A stretch of DNA of 64,000 nt from Cryptomeria japonica (GCF_030272615.1 NC_081406.1:138429361-138493360), one strand, 5' to 3'; positions 11,914 to 24,019 are shown, counted from the stretch's first letter. The notes: a model not told the origin generated them from the sequence alone. Program-made: numbers and translations.

Positions 11914-12286
11914 TAGAGCTAAGTTTACCTCATTGCGAGTCGTGCTACGAGTCCTTGGATCTAAAGTTGAAGTTTTTGGAACTTCGTCTAGCTTTGCATC
12001 TCAAATGGTACTAGTATACCACTTTGGTAAAGATTTTGAGACATGTGGGTGTTGATTGACTATCAACATTCCCATCATTTTTACCGTTCATGTTGAATAT
12101 AAGAGCACCAGCTGAAGTAGGTTATGATGTGGGAGGAGTACTTGACTCACTTTTCTCATTAAAAATTACGTCTCTACTAATGTATATATTCTTTGTGGTT
12201 GGATCCATAAGATGATAAGCCTTAGGTTCATCACTATATTCGAGAAGAATACATTGCATTGATTGTTCATCTAGCTTCTTTCTTTT
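11914..12286 (-). other. Copia integrase-RT linker, degenerate
   Basis: The variable serine- and proline-rich linker between integrase and reverse transcriptase falls here. Only short degraded stretches remain readable on the minus strand. Confidence 0.4.
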
Positions 12287-12503
12287 CTATTTAGGAATGT
12301 GCATATAAGCAGTGCATCCAAATACACAAAGATGAGAGATAGAAGACTTTACCCTTGTCCATGCTTCTTCTAGTGTGATGCCATCAAGAGCTTTGGTTGG
12401 TGCACGATTCAAAAGATAAATTGTTGTGTGAACAACTCTAGCCCAATATGCATGCTCCAGTTGAGAGTATTTCAACATACTTCAGACCATCTCCACAATG
12501 ATG
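12287..12503 (-). pseudogene. Copia integrase, C-terminal part
   Basis: Minus frame reads from the IVEM block across a stop into MLKYSQLEHAYWARVVHT, then YLLNRAPTKALDG and HLCVFGCTAYMHIPK, all conserved in copia integrases after the catalytic glutamate. It resumes here after the foreign insert at 12504-13344. Confidence 0.85.
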
Positions 12504-13344
12504 CAATTTCTTCATTCAAATGATGATCAAACAGAGACTGGAGGGAAACCGGAGTTAGTTGAAGAAATTGTTTCACCAGATATTGAAAAGCATAAGGGTG
12601 ACATTACTTCTCAAATAGTTATTTTTGTTGATGAGGTTCAGGACACCATTAATCTATCTTGCAATATTATTGAACTAGATAAGCTATAACAACAACCACC
12701 GGTTATTACTATTTCACAGGTTAAAGCAATGGAAATATCGACAACTCAACCAAGTGTGGATATTCCACCCCCACCAGTAAAAGATCAATAAATGAAAACA
12801 CAACTAGCACCGATTTCACAGGCTACTCAGGAGAAACTTGCAGAAAAAGTTGAAGAGAGTCCCTCTGAACAGGAAAAGAAACAAGAGGAAGAGAAAACTA
12901 AGGAGATAAGACCTGCTGAAAATGAAAAGGCAATGGTCAAGCAACAAAATGATGATGAAGATGAATCATTAGGAATCAAAGGGCCTATAGATATAGAGAA
13001 TATGAGTGCATCAAAACTTATGGAGATTGCAACTGTGATGCAATCTAGGGCTCAGAAGAAGAGACTTAAGGAACAAAGGAAGGAAGTAGAAACTATCCAA
13101 ACTGGTGTGGAGATTTTGTCCAGTCTTCTACCAGAGATTGCTATAGGAAATTTGTCAACTCCTATTGGAAAACTTGGCCAGTTGGTTGCAGATGCCTCTG
13201 TTCAACTCAAGTCCCTTGAGGAAGCAGCTCAGACTTTGGCTGAGAAAAAGTACAGGAAGAAAAGAGATGAACATATAATAAAATATATTGATACAGGGAA
13301 GATTGATTTATCCCTGAATAAAGATCTTTTGAGAAAAGCTATTG
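12504..13344 (+). pseudogene. Antisense coiled-coil ORF inserted in copia integrase, origin unknown
   Basis: About 840 bp lying exactly where the copia integrase catalytic-glutamate codons should be, and coding on the opposite strand. One plus-strand frame stays open except for two TAA stops (12687 and 12789). The predicted product is very rich in Lys, Glu and Gln (for example EKKQEEEKTKEIRP), with a proline/threonine-rich segment before it. It ends in a helical, coiled-coil-like region (ASVQLKSLEEAAQTLAEKKY). No signal peptide, membrane segment, zinc motif or catalytic motif is seen. I do not recognise the family. It may be a captured host gene fragment or an accessory ORF from another retroelement. 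No terminal repeats or target-site duplication are visible at its edges. Confidence 0.6.
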
Positions 13345-13800
13345 TCAACTCCATTTTGCTAAGGTGTGTATGATGTAGTCAATTGACGTTTAATTCTATG
13401 TTCACTTAGATATGTGGATAATTTTGTGCTGGTGTATTCCGTCCCCTCGATTGGAGCAGAGGACACGAATACGATGATTCATATATTTCCCCACAAGAGT
13501 GTGAAACTCTTTGAAGTAGGAAAAGGCTTCATCCTTATTCTGCAAACAATATATCCACATTTTCCTTGTGTGATCATCAACAAAAAGCTGAAAGTACCTA
13601 TATCCATTATGAGTAGGTGTCATAGGGCTACATAGATGAGTATGCACCAACTAGAAGGGTTGGCTTGCACAATGCTCATTGGGATAGAAGGGTTCTCTAT
13701 GTTGTTTTTCAATTATATAGCTAGAACAAACAACACTCAACTTCTCAAGTGACAGAAGCCCTTTGACCATGCTTTTCTGATTGAGTTTTAACAACTAGTG
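13345..13800 (-). pseudogene. Copia integrase, N-terminal and core part
   Basis: The minus strand gives VHTHLCSPM (the first catalytic aspartate, normally in a TDLCGPM-like motif, has become His) and YFQLFVDDHTRKMWIY with the second aspartate. After a small frameshift it runs EYTSTKL to a TPQQNGV-like stretch carrying an in-frame stop. The reading breaks off at 13345, immediately before the third catalytic residue, and resumes at 12503. Confidence 0.85.
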
Positions 13801-14056
13801 CTCAAATGACCAAATCTATGATGCGAAATCATAGCAAGATCATTGTCCTTAGTCAGTAAGGATTGATTATTAGCAGTTGTATCAAGCCTAAACATTTTGC
13901 CAATCTTAGTAGCACTGGCAACAATCTTTTCATTTTTAGACTTATCTTTGATAAGACAAATCTTTTCATCCTGATTGCTACAAACTCAATCCTAAGGTTG
14001 TGGTCAATAAATTGATTAACAAAAAGGAGATTTTTGGTAAGTCTTGGCATGTTCAA
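13801..14056 (-). pseudogene. Copia GAG_pre-integrase region
   Basis: Contains NMPRLTKNLLFVNQFIDH, and near 13801-13840 the HHRFGHLS motif of the GAG_pre-integrase domain. A frame change lies between them. Confidence 0.8.
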
Positions 14057-14099
14057 GACATAGTAAGCCTACAATGAGTGATGCCAAAATTCAAGAGAT

Positions 14100-14228
14100 G
14101 TCACCAATACCTTTGATTTCATGGGTGGTATCATCTCCAAGAGTGACTGTACCATGATGGGGTTTCAATGTGAGAAAGAACTCCTTTTGTCCAATCATGT
14201 GCTTTGTAGCACTAGAGTCCACATACCC
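14100..14228 (-). pseudogene. Copia aspartic protease
   Basis: Minus translation GYVDSSATKHMIGQ through VTLGDDTTHEIKGIG matches the copia protease. The active-site DSGA is DSSA here, a glycine-to-serine change expected to impair activity. Confidence 0.8.
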
Positions 14229-14369
14229 TATTGAGGTTGATTGTGAACCATCTTATGAAGTGTGGGTTGAAAGCATATATTCCTCATTTGGAGAATCTTT
14301 TGCTTCAGGAACATTACTTTGTTGTTTCTTTTTGTTCTTATGCTCTCATTGTGGTTTGCCACTTTGAAA

Positions 14370-15200
14370 TGACTTCTTTGTATGTGGTTTTTTGGATGAT
14401 CCTTCGTTGAAGGAGTTGTACCAACAATTTTTCATATCATATCCATTTTTTCACATATTGGACACTTCAGTTAAGGTTTGGATGAATTACTCGATTTGGG
14501 AGGTCTACTAGACTGCTTCATAGGCTTCTTACCTTTATGGCTTGTGGTCATGGCATGATCATCCTCACCATGTTCCTAGCTCATAGATTCTTCTTTCTGG
14601 AGAAGATTCACCAACCTCTCAAAAGTGGGTGTTGCCTATGTGACATTTAATGCTGTCACAAATACCTTGTAGCTAGATGGTTGTGCATGTAGAACAATAT
14701 GAACCAAAAATGTATCATTAATTGTTTCTCCCAATGCTTCTAGGGAAGCTCTCAACTCAACAATCTGTTTCAGAAAGTATTTCAACTGTACTCCATCCTT
14801 CATCTTCATGCCATGTAGCTAACTCTGCAAATTCAGGATCTGATTTTGATTCTTAGCCTCATATACTATGTTGAGCTTGTTCCACGTATCTTCGGCTTTC
14901 GATGAGTGTCAGATGAAATGTTGAACTTCATCAGACACACCGAACAAAATGATCAATTTTTTCTTTCTGTCAGCTTGATAAAATTTATTTTGTTCATCAA
15001 CATCTATCTTGTGTCTTATTGTGGTTCCACTGACCACATCCCAGACTTCCTCAAACTCAACTCAAGCTGAGTTTTGAGTTTGGTTTTCCAGGCATAATTG
15101 TTTCCATGTAGGACTTGTGAGTTTGGAATAAGGAATTTTAGAGAACTTCCTGCATTTTATTAGCTAAACATAGATTCTAGTTTTCTTTGATTTTTAAAAC
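14370..15200 (-). pseudogene. Copia gag (UBN2-type) with zinc knuckle
   Basis: The minus frame carries gag sequence, including SKLTSPTWKQLCLENQ-like and QILNLQSQLHGMKMKDG stretches followed by a QKEESMS block. The CCHC knuckle near 14421-14466 reads CPIC-x4-Y-x4-C after correcting a one-base slip, so its histidine is Tyr. Stops and slips interrupt the frame. Confidence 0.75.
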
Positions 15201-16012
15201 ATGATAGAGAGAAAAATAACACCCCTTCAAAGAGTTGAGAGCTACACATGTTGTGCCAAAATAGAGGCTTACAATTGTTCATTGTGAGCTTAGTGGAGAA
15301 AAGTAATCATTAAAACTTTCAAATAAGAAATGCCATCATACATGACATATTCCTATTTGAGAAACAAATGATAAATCTCAGAGAAGGCTTATAAGTACCT
15401 CTTATGGGACGAGCTTTAAAAGCTCTCCTTTCCCAAATAAGCAAATTCAAACCCACACATGCACAAGACAATATTTATTTAAATAGTTGCTGCATACAAG
15501 CCTGATATGAACACCCCAAACCAACAAGGCTGTAAGAATTGGACATTGGTGAACCTTGAGGCTGATCTTTCATCATCTAACGCTTCCTCCATTACGTCAC
15601 TAGTAGAACGTGAAAACATTTCCTTTAACAGGAACGTCAAAGCAACAAAGAGGTACAACTTCTACCAAACAATGCATTCAAGAGCCAAAGTAACAAATCA
15701 ATTGGCCCGATCCGATAGCAAACAGGTGAGACGCCAATGGAAACTTTCAAGCAAATAAAGATGTCTTCAAAAGTATGTAATGTTGATGCAAATACAATAG
15801 CCATGGATGAAGTCCAACCTGATCATAGTAATAAACACGACCATATCAGTTGCCTCGAGCCAGTCAATGAAGGACCGCTGATCTAGTCTGGCCTTCTACA
15901 AATTGATGCAGATCTCAAGACTTTTACGGGCCGAGGTACAAGAGAAAAAGAAAATGAAAAAATAGGCTTTCACATATGTATGACTAAATAATAGGCACAA
16001 GATCGAACATTC
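15201..16012 (-). other. Copia 5' leader, altered
   Basis: About 810 bp between gag and the 5' LTR, longer than the usual copia leader. It has no recognisable primer-binding site next to the LTR. The region near 15500-15900 is less AT-rich than the rest and may be inserted foreign sequence. An open frame on the plus strand (15507-15758) has no recognisable domain. Confidence 0.35.
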
Positions 16013-16219
16013 TGTAATACCATATTATAATTTGCAGAGCAATCAAGTACATTGCTTTGCATTATGAGAAATATTTATACATGTAGGAAATCAGTAATCG
16101 TGTATTCAAGGGTTCAACAAATAGCTTAAAAAAGTTAACAAACTATAACAAACCGAAAACAATTAATAACATGCATAAACAAACTAACAGTACGGAGTTA
16201 ATGATGGAATATACCAACA
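16013..16219 (-). repeat. Copia 5' LTR
   Basis: On the minus strand it runs from TGTTGGTATATTCC at 16219 to GTATTACA at 16013, with TG...CA ends, and is collinear with 10156-10360. Confidence 0.85.
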
Positions 16220-16703
16220 TGCATATGTATGTATACATATACATACAGATGTGTGTGGGGGGCTTTCAAGAGCATTGTCTCTGAACACCCTTCGGGGTGC
16301 ATGACCTTCAGACTCCTACCCCTCAATATGTTAACTTGTTATAATATTAGGGTTCATACAAAAAATTTCTTAACATAAAACACAATAATAAACTCCATAA
16401 GATCTATCATTGTTAGTTGTCAATAATAATGATGTTAATATTATAGGACTAAATAACTAATAAATTAATATTTGATGAGATGACACATTATACATAAATA
16501 CGTTAAATTAACAATCACACTCAATACTAAAGCATAGTTCACATCCTTTGTAACTCTAATTGCCTTTGGTAGACATCACGAAGAGTCTCTTCGCTTTCAT
16601 ATTATGATTTATCGGGGTATGTACTTAGGTATCCAATTTTAATGACTCATTGATAAGATGTGTTGATATGGTTCTCTCGCAACTTTTACAACTCTTCCCT
16701 TAT
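16220..16703. other. Unassigned AT-rich sequence
   Basis: Begins with a short ATAC/GTGTG simple-sequence patch (16220-16262). The rest shows no coding or repeat structure that I can support. Confidence 0.4.
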
Positions 16704-17113
16704 AAATGTACTTAAGATGTTGATGCACAAATAAATAAAAACAATCAAATGCTCAACTCATGGTCTACTAAGTGAAATAAAGAATCTATCTGAGGAAGTA
16801 ATAACATAATAAAGTACATGTACCTCGTTATGACCCACTTAATAAGAAATATTGTGCAAATTAAAGTGTTAATCAATACATTATTAACCTTTTTCAAAGC
16901 TACACACAAAATGTACTTAAGATGTTGATGCACAAATAAATAAAAACAATCAAATGCTCAACTCATGGCCTACTAAGTGGAATAAAGAATCTATCTGAGG
17001 AAGTAATAACATAATAAAGTACATGTACCTCCTTATGACGCATTTAATAAGAAATATTGTGCAAATTAAAGTGTTAATTGATACATTATTAACCTTTTTC
17101 AAAGCTACACACA
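16704..17113. repeat. 205-bp tandem duplication
   Basis: Two adjacent near-identical units (16704-16908 and 16909-17113), each starting AAATGTACTTAAGATGTTGA and ending near CTACACACAA. They differ at only a handful of positions, so the duplication is recent compared with the surrounding elements. Confidence 0.95.
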
Positions 17114-17212
17114 AATTTGTATAAGCATTCCATAAAAGTAACTAGTAACCAAGCATTCTTTAGTGTATTTATTGAATTAATTTATAGGATGAATGATAAT
17201 GTCATTGAAGTT

Positions 17213-17363
17213 GAAGTAAACAGTTTTTGGATTTGATTGTGTCCAAGCTTTTTAAAAATCAACATTTTGGATCTCATTCATCCTGATGATGGATCATGGA
17301 GTGTGATTCAAAACGTTGATGTTTAAAAATCTTAGACAGTCAAATCCAGTAACTGTTTACTTC
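17213..17363. repeat. Foldback (long inverted repeat), MITE-like
   Basis: Arms of about 71 nt (17213-17284 and 17293-17363) pair imperfectly around a loop of about 8 nt. The outer ends GAAGTAAACAG and CTGTTTACTTC are perfect complements. It may be a small non-autonomous foldback element, and its transcript would form a long hairpin. Confidence 0.8.
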
Positions 17364-20300
17364 ACTGTCATGGATTGTGGAAATATAATAGAATTGATAA
17401 TGTCATTTAACAAGCTTGTCATATAGAGTACCATGCTTGCCTATTAAAACATAATAATTGTTTGTGGCATCTCTCATTAGATAATATAATCAATGGAGTA
17501 ACATGAGAGGAGGATATGTCCCTAAAATGTAGCATACCCATAAAATCTATGCCATGTATGAGAATTAGTATAATAATAATCTACAAAATATATATTAACT
17601 ATAGAAAAAGGATCCTACTGATTCTAGGAATTTTGAATTAGGGGGAGGAATAAAATAATATTCATTACTATTGAGACCTATATAGATCATATTATTAGTA
17701 AATTCTTGCATTTGTGTTTAAATTTCATGCAACTTTGAGTGCGATTCTTGCTAATTATAACTCTAGTATAGTTCTTAGTTAGTTGTTTATTTGGATTTAA
17801 TGGATGAATAGATGGAAGAAATCAAATTAGAGATCAACAAATTCTAAAGAATAATGTATAAAGGCTTTTGTAACTTTGTAAAATTTCTAAAAGTATGAGG
17901 CTAAAAAAATTGTATATAGAAATTATTATCCAAATGATTTACATTTTTATTTTTGTTATTGGAATAATCACCCTCTAAACAGGTAATGGACTTTTAAAAC
18001 TTAGAAGAGTAAGAATATACAATAGAACCATGAGAAGATGAACTATACTTAAGTGTGACATTAGATTTAAGAAACTATAATTTACTATTTTTGTCCATAA
18101 AAGAATTAAATCTATTAAAGTATACATTGTCTGAAAGAGTTGGAAAAAAATTTCAACTCGTACATGTTTAAATTGAAGATGAAACTTAGAGCATAAAAGT
18201 GTAAATCTAATAACGTAGTCATGTTTGCATTCATTAAGACTAGGGGAATAATTAAACAAATCAACAATACTTTAGTCTTTGGGCTCATTTTAACTTCAGG
18301 AAGTACTCGAAGAATAATTTGGATAATTAAAAAAATAATGGATGGATCCTTGAGGCAAAGAGAGAAATTCACACTAGCACAAAAATAAATTCTACACCAT
18401 TCTCATTTCAAAGGGTTCCATATTCTACTAAGTTTTCTCTATCGACTCCATTGTTACAAGATTGTTAACAATCTATTAGTCAATATTATGTACAGTTCAT
18501 TCTTATAGCACACACTCAACCTTAGAAGGTTTCCTCAACCTAACCATCTCCACAACTAAATCCTTTTCATCACCCTTCTTTCACCATTTTTCTCACTATT
18601 CCTCTAATAATGTTCCAAAATCCTCTTTTCATCGCTTCTTAAATACTTAATCCTTAAAATACCTATTGCTTAGTATTGTCTCTTAAATATCATTCCTCTA
18701 AATGACCCTATTTTCCTTGTCAGAAACATCCTAGTGATTCCCATAATCTCCCTTTTTATCTACTACACATGTACTTTATTTTTCTCTTCAAGGTTAGATA
18801 TTTCACATATCTACACATCACATTCACCCCACATAGGATCACACACTCAAAATTTACCAACGCTGATATGAGGCTATAAATTCCATTCTATAGGGTTTAT
18901 TGAGTTAGCTACCCAAATACCTACACCCCATTTTTCTCTTGCATCAATTTCAAAAATTAACAATTAGGCACTAGAGATTCTATTTTAGAACAAGAATTAG
19001 GAGAAATTGGCGAGAAATTCCTAATGTTTTTAGAGTCACTTGAACAAAATATAATTATGCCCATCACAATATCAACTAGTCTTATGGGAACTAGTGTTTT
19101 ACTATCATAAAACCTAGTCGGTCACCAACACACTAATGCAAGATAGTTCTACATGTCACTAGTGTATTCCACTAACTCTTGTGTCTAGGCTTGTTAGAAA
19201 TTTTTTAAATTTTCTAGGACCATTCTTCTACATTCCTAAGGCTCATTTCTTTTGTCAAATCCACTCTTATTATAGGTACAAACATTCTCAGCTTTCTCTT
19301 TCCATTTATATTTTTCTATCCTAGCTCTTTTATTAGTTTATGTTACTTAAATAAATCGATTTTTTTTTTTTTAATAAAAATTGAATATTGTTGTATTTAC
19401 TATTTTATAATTTATAACATGGATCAAATTTTATTAATTTGAATAAATGCATTGAGAAGAATATTTAGTAGCTTTAACACATCCCTCTTAACAAGGCTTG
19501 TTTATGCTCATTCAAGTAGAATGAGTCGGATGTGGTATAGAGAAAGATATAAAATAAGGCATGGAAAAAGATGTTTACAAATACCTTTGAGAAATCAATT
19601 AAATCATGTGAGACATGTTCTCCTTCATCAAAACACTAGGAGGACTAATTTAATAACTTTGAAATAATAATCAGACTATAGGTGAGCATGCAAGTGAGCC
19701 TAAGATGATGTATGCTTTTGTAGTAGAATTAGATTCTTCAAAGATGTCACTATAATTATGTGCAAGTAGATTACGACCTACAATATTTAAGCATAATTTC
19801 AAATGAATAAATGAAAATCCATAAATATAACAATGTAGTACACAAATCAATACAAATGTGTGCTAGGTTAGTTAATAATGATGAGAAGGAGGAAGTCAAG
19901 AAGATTCGGTTTAAATCTAAATATTTAAATTTTAGGGCTTAAATATGTGACAATAGAAATGGTAAGAGTGGTGATTGGGTGATCTACAGATTGGGATCAT
20001 TTATTAGGAAAATGTGACGATGATGACTAAGATAGGGTAATGTCATAATCTAGTAAATGTTAGTGTAAATAGTTTCATTTCACAACTAGTTATAGGTTGA
20101 TCACTTCCTAAGATGACCTATTCACATTAACTTAAGTTTCCTTAGAAGGTATTCACGTACATTAAACTCTTTCATAATATCATTTGGGTTAATTATTTGT
20201 TTATTATTTGTGGAAGTATTTCTAGTTTTTTTCTTGTAGATCTTGAGTACTTCAACTATAAATTCATTCATGAATATGTCACTTTTAGGATTATTCCATA

Positions 20301-20386
20301 AATGACATTGTAATTGAAATCAACTCAAAACATACTATGCAATTTTCACCATCACAACCTTAAATAGGCTCATTCTTAGAGGAAGG
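17364..20386. other. 3-kb AT-rich stretch with nothing recognisable
   Basis: Both strands were read. Only short chance open frames were found and none shows a known motif. A leucine-rich minus-strand frame near 17975-18372 has no domain that I can name. The stretch probably consists of decayed repeats. Confidence 0.4.
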
Positions 20387-20912
20387 ATTTTTTTTTTTTG
20401 ATAAAATAAAATAAAGAAGTACATATCATTGAGAAACATCTTTATGTAAATCTATAATAATTGAAACATGAACAATTGAGAGGTAGTGGCAATAGCTATC
20501 AAGGTGGTTGTAGAAACAAGAAAAGAACAACTTAAAAATACAACAAAAATAGCTACTACAACAACAAAAGAGGTTGTCGATACATGGTAACCACAATTCA
20601 AAATAACAATAGAAATTGAGAAGCAATTGCATTAGAATTTACCATAAGATATAATAGTTTGCCATTCTCCAACCATAGATGAATGTTACACAATTGGATC
20701 TTGATTGCTCTCGATACTTGTGTGCAACTGTTGAAGAAGATCATGAATCTTGTCATGCAAACTTCTATGCAAGTTCTCAATTTGGAGAGAAAAATTAGCA
20801 CAAATCATTTAAATTTCTATTTGTACAGGAAGAATTGTGCTAGAGAAAAAAAAGCATTGCAATGGAGTTTCCAAATGCATTTGATAATCACATGCTTGCA
20901 AGTGTGGGATAG
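20387..20912 (-). pseudogene. LINE 3' end with A-tail (continued from 26877)
   Basis: The minus strand reads the C-terminal part of LINE ORF2 that follows the zf-RVT domain, then untranslated sequence, ending in an A-run (plus-strand T-run at about 20388-20399). The frame entering at 20912 continues directly from the LINE frame at 26882, once the LTR element between them and one copy of its 5-bp duplication are set aside. Confidence 0.7.
20908..20912. repeat. 5-bp target-site duplication of the LTR element, left
   Basis: gatag here and gataa at 26877-26881 flank the LTR pair, a four-of-five match. Confidence 0.65.
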
Positions 20913-22119
20913 TGTAATGGTGTAAACTTAGGGTTTCACCAATTAAGATAATAAAACCACTGACTTTACTTAAGGAACAAATACATTTAAAGAGGGGCCA
21001 ATCCAATAGATCTAGCCACAATCCAAATAGGAAAAGGGCTAAAATTTTAATTAGATTCACTAGTTTTTAGTTTGTCCCCTCTTTCTAGTTGAAATTTGGA
21101 TGTCAATTGTGAGATTAGGGCAAGGCAAGGAATAATTGAAGTAAATTGATGCAAAAATAATGTTGTAGATATCCAACAAATCTACAGACTAGGATATGGG
21201 CAAAAGAAGAGATTCAAAATCTACTCCTAAAGTTTGATTTGATTTTATGGGACCAAGTAATAGAGATTCACCTTAGTCCTCTTATTTTAACTCCATCGAA
21301 ATTTGAATTTGTTTGTTGTCATCAACTCTATTATAATCTCCGAGTACAACTCCTGAGTCAATTCCCTACACATAGAAAGAGAGAAGGAAGGGTTGTGGAT
21401 AGGGCTTTGATTTAGGTCTAACCTTGGTTTAGGAATTAACCTTGAATTGAATAATGTAAATACTAAAGTAAATGCTAGGAGATATACCTCATATCTACAA
21501 TGGTTGATAGAAAGATTGATAATGCAATGCTCTTTGAATGTAATCACAAATGTTGAATGTAATGGAATGACATACACATGAACATGAAAGACCTAATCAA
21601 ATACACATGCTTGAAAGAAGATTGATGTAACCTTGCTCCATAATGCTTGAAGGATGAAATGTTGCTTTGAATGCTTAACGAATGCATGAATACTATAGAT
21701 AGGTAGTGGATGTCAAAATGAATTGATAGGATGTCTTTATATAGGGTTCCCTAGGTGAATTACCAATCAGGCCAACCTCCAATGGTCAAGTGTAGCCATG
21801 GGGACCAAATTCCATCGGGGAGGGAGAGACTCCACTTGGTCTCAAATTGGGACCTGTTTAAGGAGGACCAAGGCACTAGGGGGCACCCTGGTCCAGGACT
21901 AGGGAGCCCCATGCCCGAGTCCTCCAAAAACAGAACCCGAAACTTAGAGACTGGGGAAGGTAGCTCCAAGATGGGACCCACTTAGTGGTGTCAACAGGTG
22001 ACATCAAGATTGGAGTAAAGAGGACCAAAACGGACCTAGGGGAATGGAGATAGGACACACTAAAGTACGAGCACAAATATGAAGTGTGATTTGTACCGAT
22101 TATAATTTATGACGCTATA
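20913..22119 (-). repeat. 3' LTR of the gag-only element
   Basis: Direct repeat of 25670-26876. Matching ends are TGTAATGGTGTAAA on the left and ATTTATGACGCTATA on the right. On the minus strand it begins TATAGC, where TG would be expected, and ends CATTACA. Confidence 0.85.
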
Positions 22120-22136
22120 TTTAGCCCCCACTTTAA
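22120..22136 (-). other. Polypurine tract
   Basis: On the minus strand AAAGTGGGGGCTAAA lies directly before the TATAGC start of the 3' LTR, the usual gypsy position. Confidence 0.75.
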
Positions 22137-22489
22137 TGGGACTATGAGCATATGCAAATTCTCACGATAAAGTAGTATGATTAGAGAGAGGAGCAACTAG
22201 GAGCGAGATCACAAGGAGATAAGCCATCTCTAATTTTGAGGAACGAAACTCCCAATATTAGGATCTTAACTCACACAATCACATACAAGGACACAAAACA
22301 AGGCAAAGACAAAAATCCAAACAAAGACAAAAGAAGCACAACACAAGGGGTTAGTACTAAAATAAAAAAGGCTCCAAGTCAACTAGTTGAAGAGACCACG
22401 ATAATCAAATATCTCAGCCACTAATATCATTCTCAGAATACTATTACAAGAACACAAGTGGTCACATAAAAAGAACAAGAGCATGCATC

Positions 22490-23110
22490 AAGTGATGAAC
22501 CGTGATCTACAAATAGAAAATCTATGAGATCATGGGTAAGAGAAAGGAGAGAACATGAATTCCATAGGCTAGCAAGTTGTTTTATGCTAAGTGATCCATG
22601 AGAAGAAGACTAAGAGAGGACATGGAATTGACAAGATAGCAAGTTGTGTTATTCTAGGTAACCCATTGGAACATGATTAATCACAAGGAAACAAGTTGTG
22701 TTATGTTGTGTGATTCATGTAAAGAAGGAGAGTCATATTAGTCTAGCACGATGTGTTATACTAGTTCCACTCATTTTGAAAAAGGAAGAGTTGAAAGTTC
22801 TAGCAAGTTATGTTATGCTAGTCAACTCACCCTGCTGCATATGTGGTTGTCTGATTTCAGGAGTTAAGCATCTCGTCTAAGTCTTAGATGTAGCTTTGAG
22901 CATGCAACAACCAGTATAAGATGTAATAAAAACAAATAGGTCTAGTTTTAAGAACATATCATATAAGAGTTAGGTCTAGTTATGAGAATTTATACCTCGT
23001 ATAAGACATATAAAAAGGGTTGTGTCTAGTTTCGAGAATGAAGCATCTCGTATAAGAGTTAGATTTTGTTTTGAGAATGTACACCCCATATAAGACATGC
23101 AAAATCAAAA
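22490..23110. repeat. Two families of short imperfect tandem repeats inside the element
   Basis: From about 22560 to 22835 a unit like AGCAAGTTGTGTTATGCTAG, followed by a spacer and ACTCAT, recurs five times. From about 22855 to 23100 a second unit, like TCTAGTTTCGAGAATG plus ATCTCGTATAAGA, recurs four to five times. The units are 35-75 bp apart and diverged. Confidence 0.7.
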
Positions 23111-24010
23111 TAATATTACAAAGAGGGTGATCTATATGACCCCCCTTAAGATGTCAACATAGGGGTATGCTGATGTCTTTAGGAAGCTAGAAACAAGGAT
23201 ACACACCTTCAACACCAAGAAGATATTCTTTAGGAAACAATGTACATAAATCCAAGCTAAAGAACTATGACTCTTATAAGCAAGGAAACGATAGTTGTAA
23301 AAGGGATATCTTACAACAAGTGTAAAGGGAATCCTTTGGAGGAGAAGGAGGAAGAGATCTTTGTTCAAAATATATCTACCCCCGAGAGGAGATTTTGAAC
23401 AAAAATAACATCTTTGAACAAAAGAAAAGAAGGAGAAGAAAAATTCATACCTACCCCCTATTACTAGGTAAAGGGATTCCTAAAGGATAACACAGTTTTG
23501 ACCCAGAGTGAGGGGTTTGTTTATAATAGACATGCATTGCCAAGTAAAGAAGAGATTGTCCTTAAGGATACACACCTCTTTCATAAGAGAGAATCCTTGA
23601 GCAAACAAACAACTTCATACAAGGAATGAGAAATCGTATCATAATAAAACACAACCCATCCATAGGGACGAAGATAAGGATTACACAACCTCCCAAAGAG
23701 ATATTATACATAAAAGATGTAGCACTTCAAGCAAAGGAAAGTTCCTAAGAAAGGAACACATATGAACTCACATGAAGGAAGATTCAATGTGAGAAAAGAC
23801 ATCAAGATATGAAAAATACAACTCATAGAAGAGTCAATCTTCAAAAGGAGAGATAATTGAATATACTATCCTTGCCCCTCAAGTGAGGAGACAAGGATGA
23901 ATTATGTTGTTGCCCAAGTATGATTGGAAATGAAGATGCATCACCACGCATGACAAAGAGCCGCAGATAAGGTTAAACTACTAGTAACATAGGGTGATGA
24001 TAAACATAAT
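23111..24010 (-). other. Non-coding interior of the gag-only element
   Basis: A-rich plus strand with many AAGGA and GAGGAG motifs. No pol domain is readable on the minus strand, where it would be expected. Confidence 0.5.
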
Positions 24011-24019
24011 AAGGTGAAT

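Larger units (their letters stand above)
10156..16219 (-). mobile_element. Ty1/copia LTR retrotransposon, minus strand, degenerate
   Basis: About 6.06 kb between two direct copies of a roughly 205-bp LTR. On the minus strand the order is 5' LTR (16219-16013), gag (from about 15200), zinc knuckle, protease, GAG_pre-integrase, integrase, reverse transcriptase, RNase H, polypurine tract and 3' LTR (10360-10156). Integrase before reverse transcriptase is the copia order. The LTRs differ at roughly one position in ten by eye, so the insertion is old. No tRNA-iMet primer site is visible inside the 5' LTR, and the leader of about 800 bp before gag looks altered. No target-site duplication could be recognised. 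Confidence 0.9.

Noticed and set aside
15507-15758. An 83-codon plus frame in the copia leader
   Set aside because: It is antisense to the element, with no domain. Composition differs from the surroundings but there is no other support.
17975-18372. Leucine-rich minus frames suggesting a membrane protein
   Set aside because: Two overlapping frames with composition expected from AT-rich DNA and no conserved motif.
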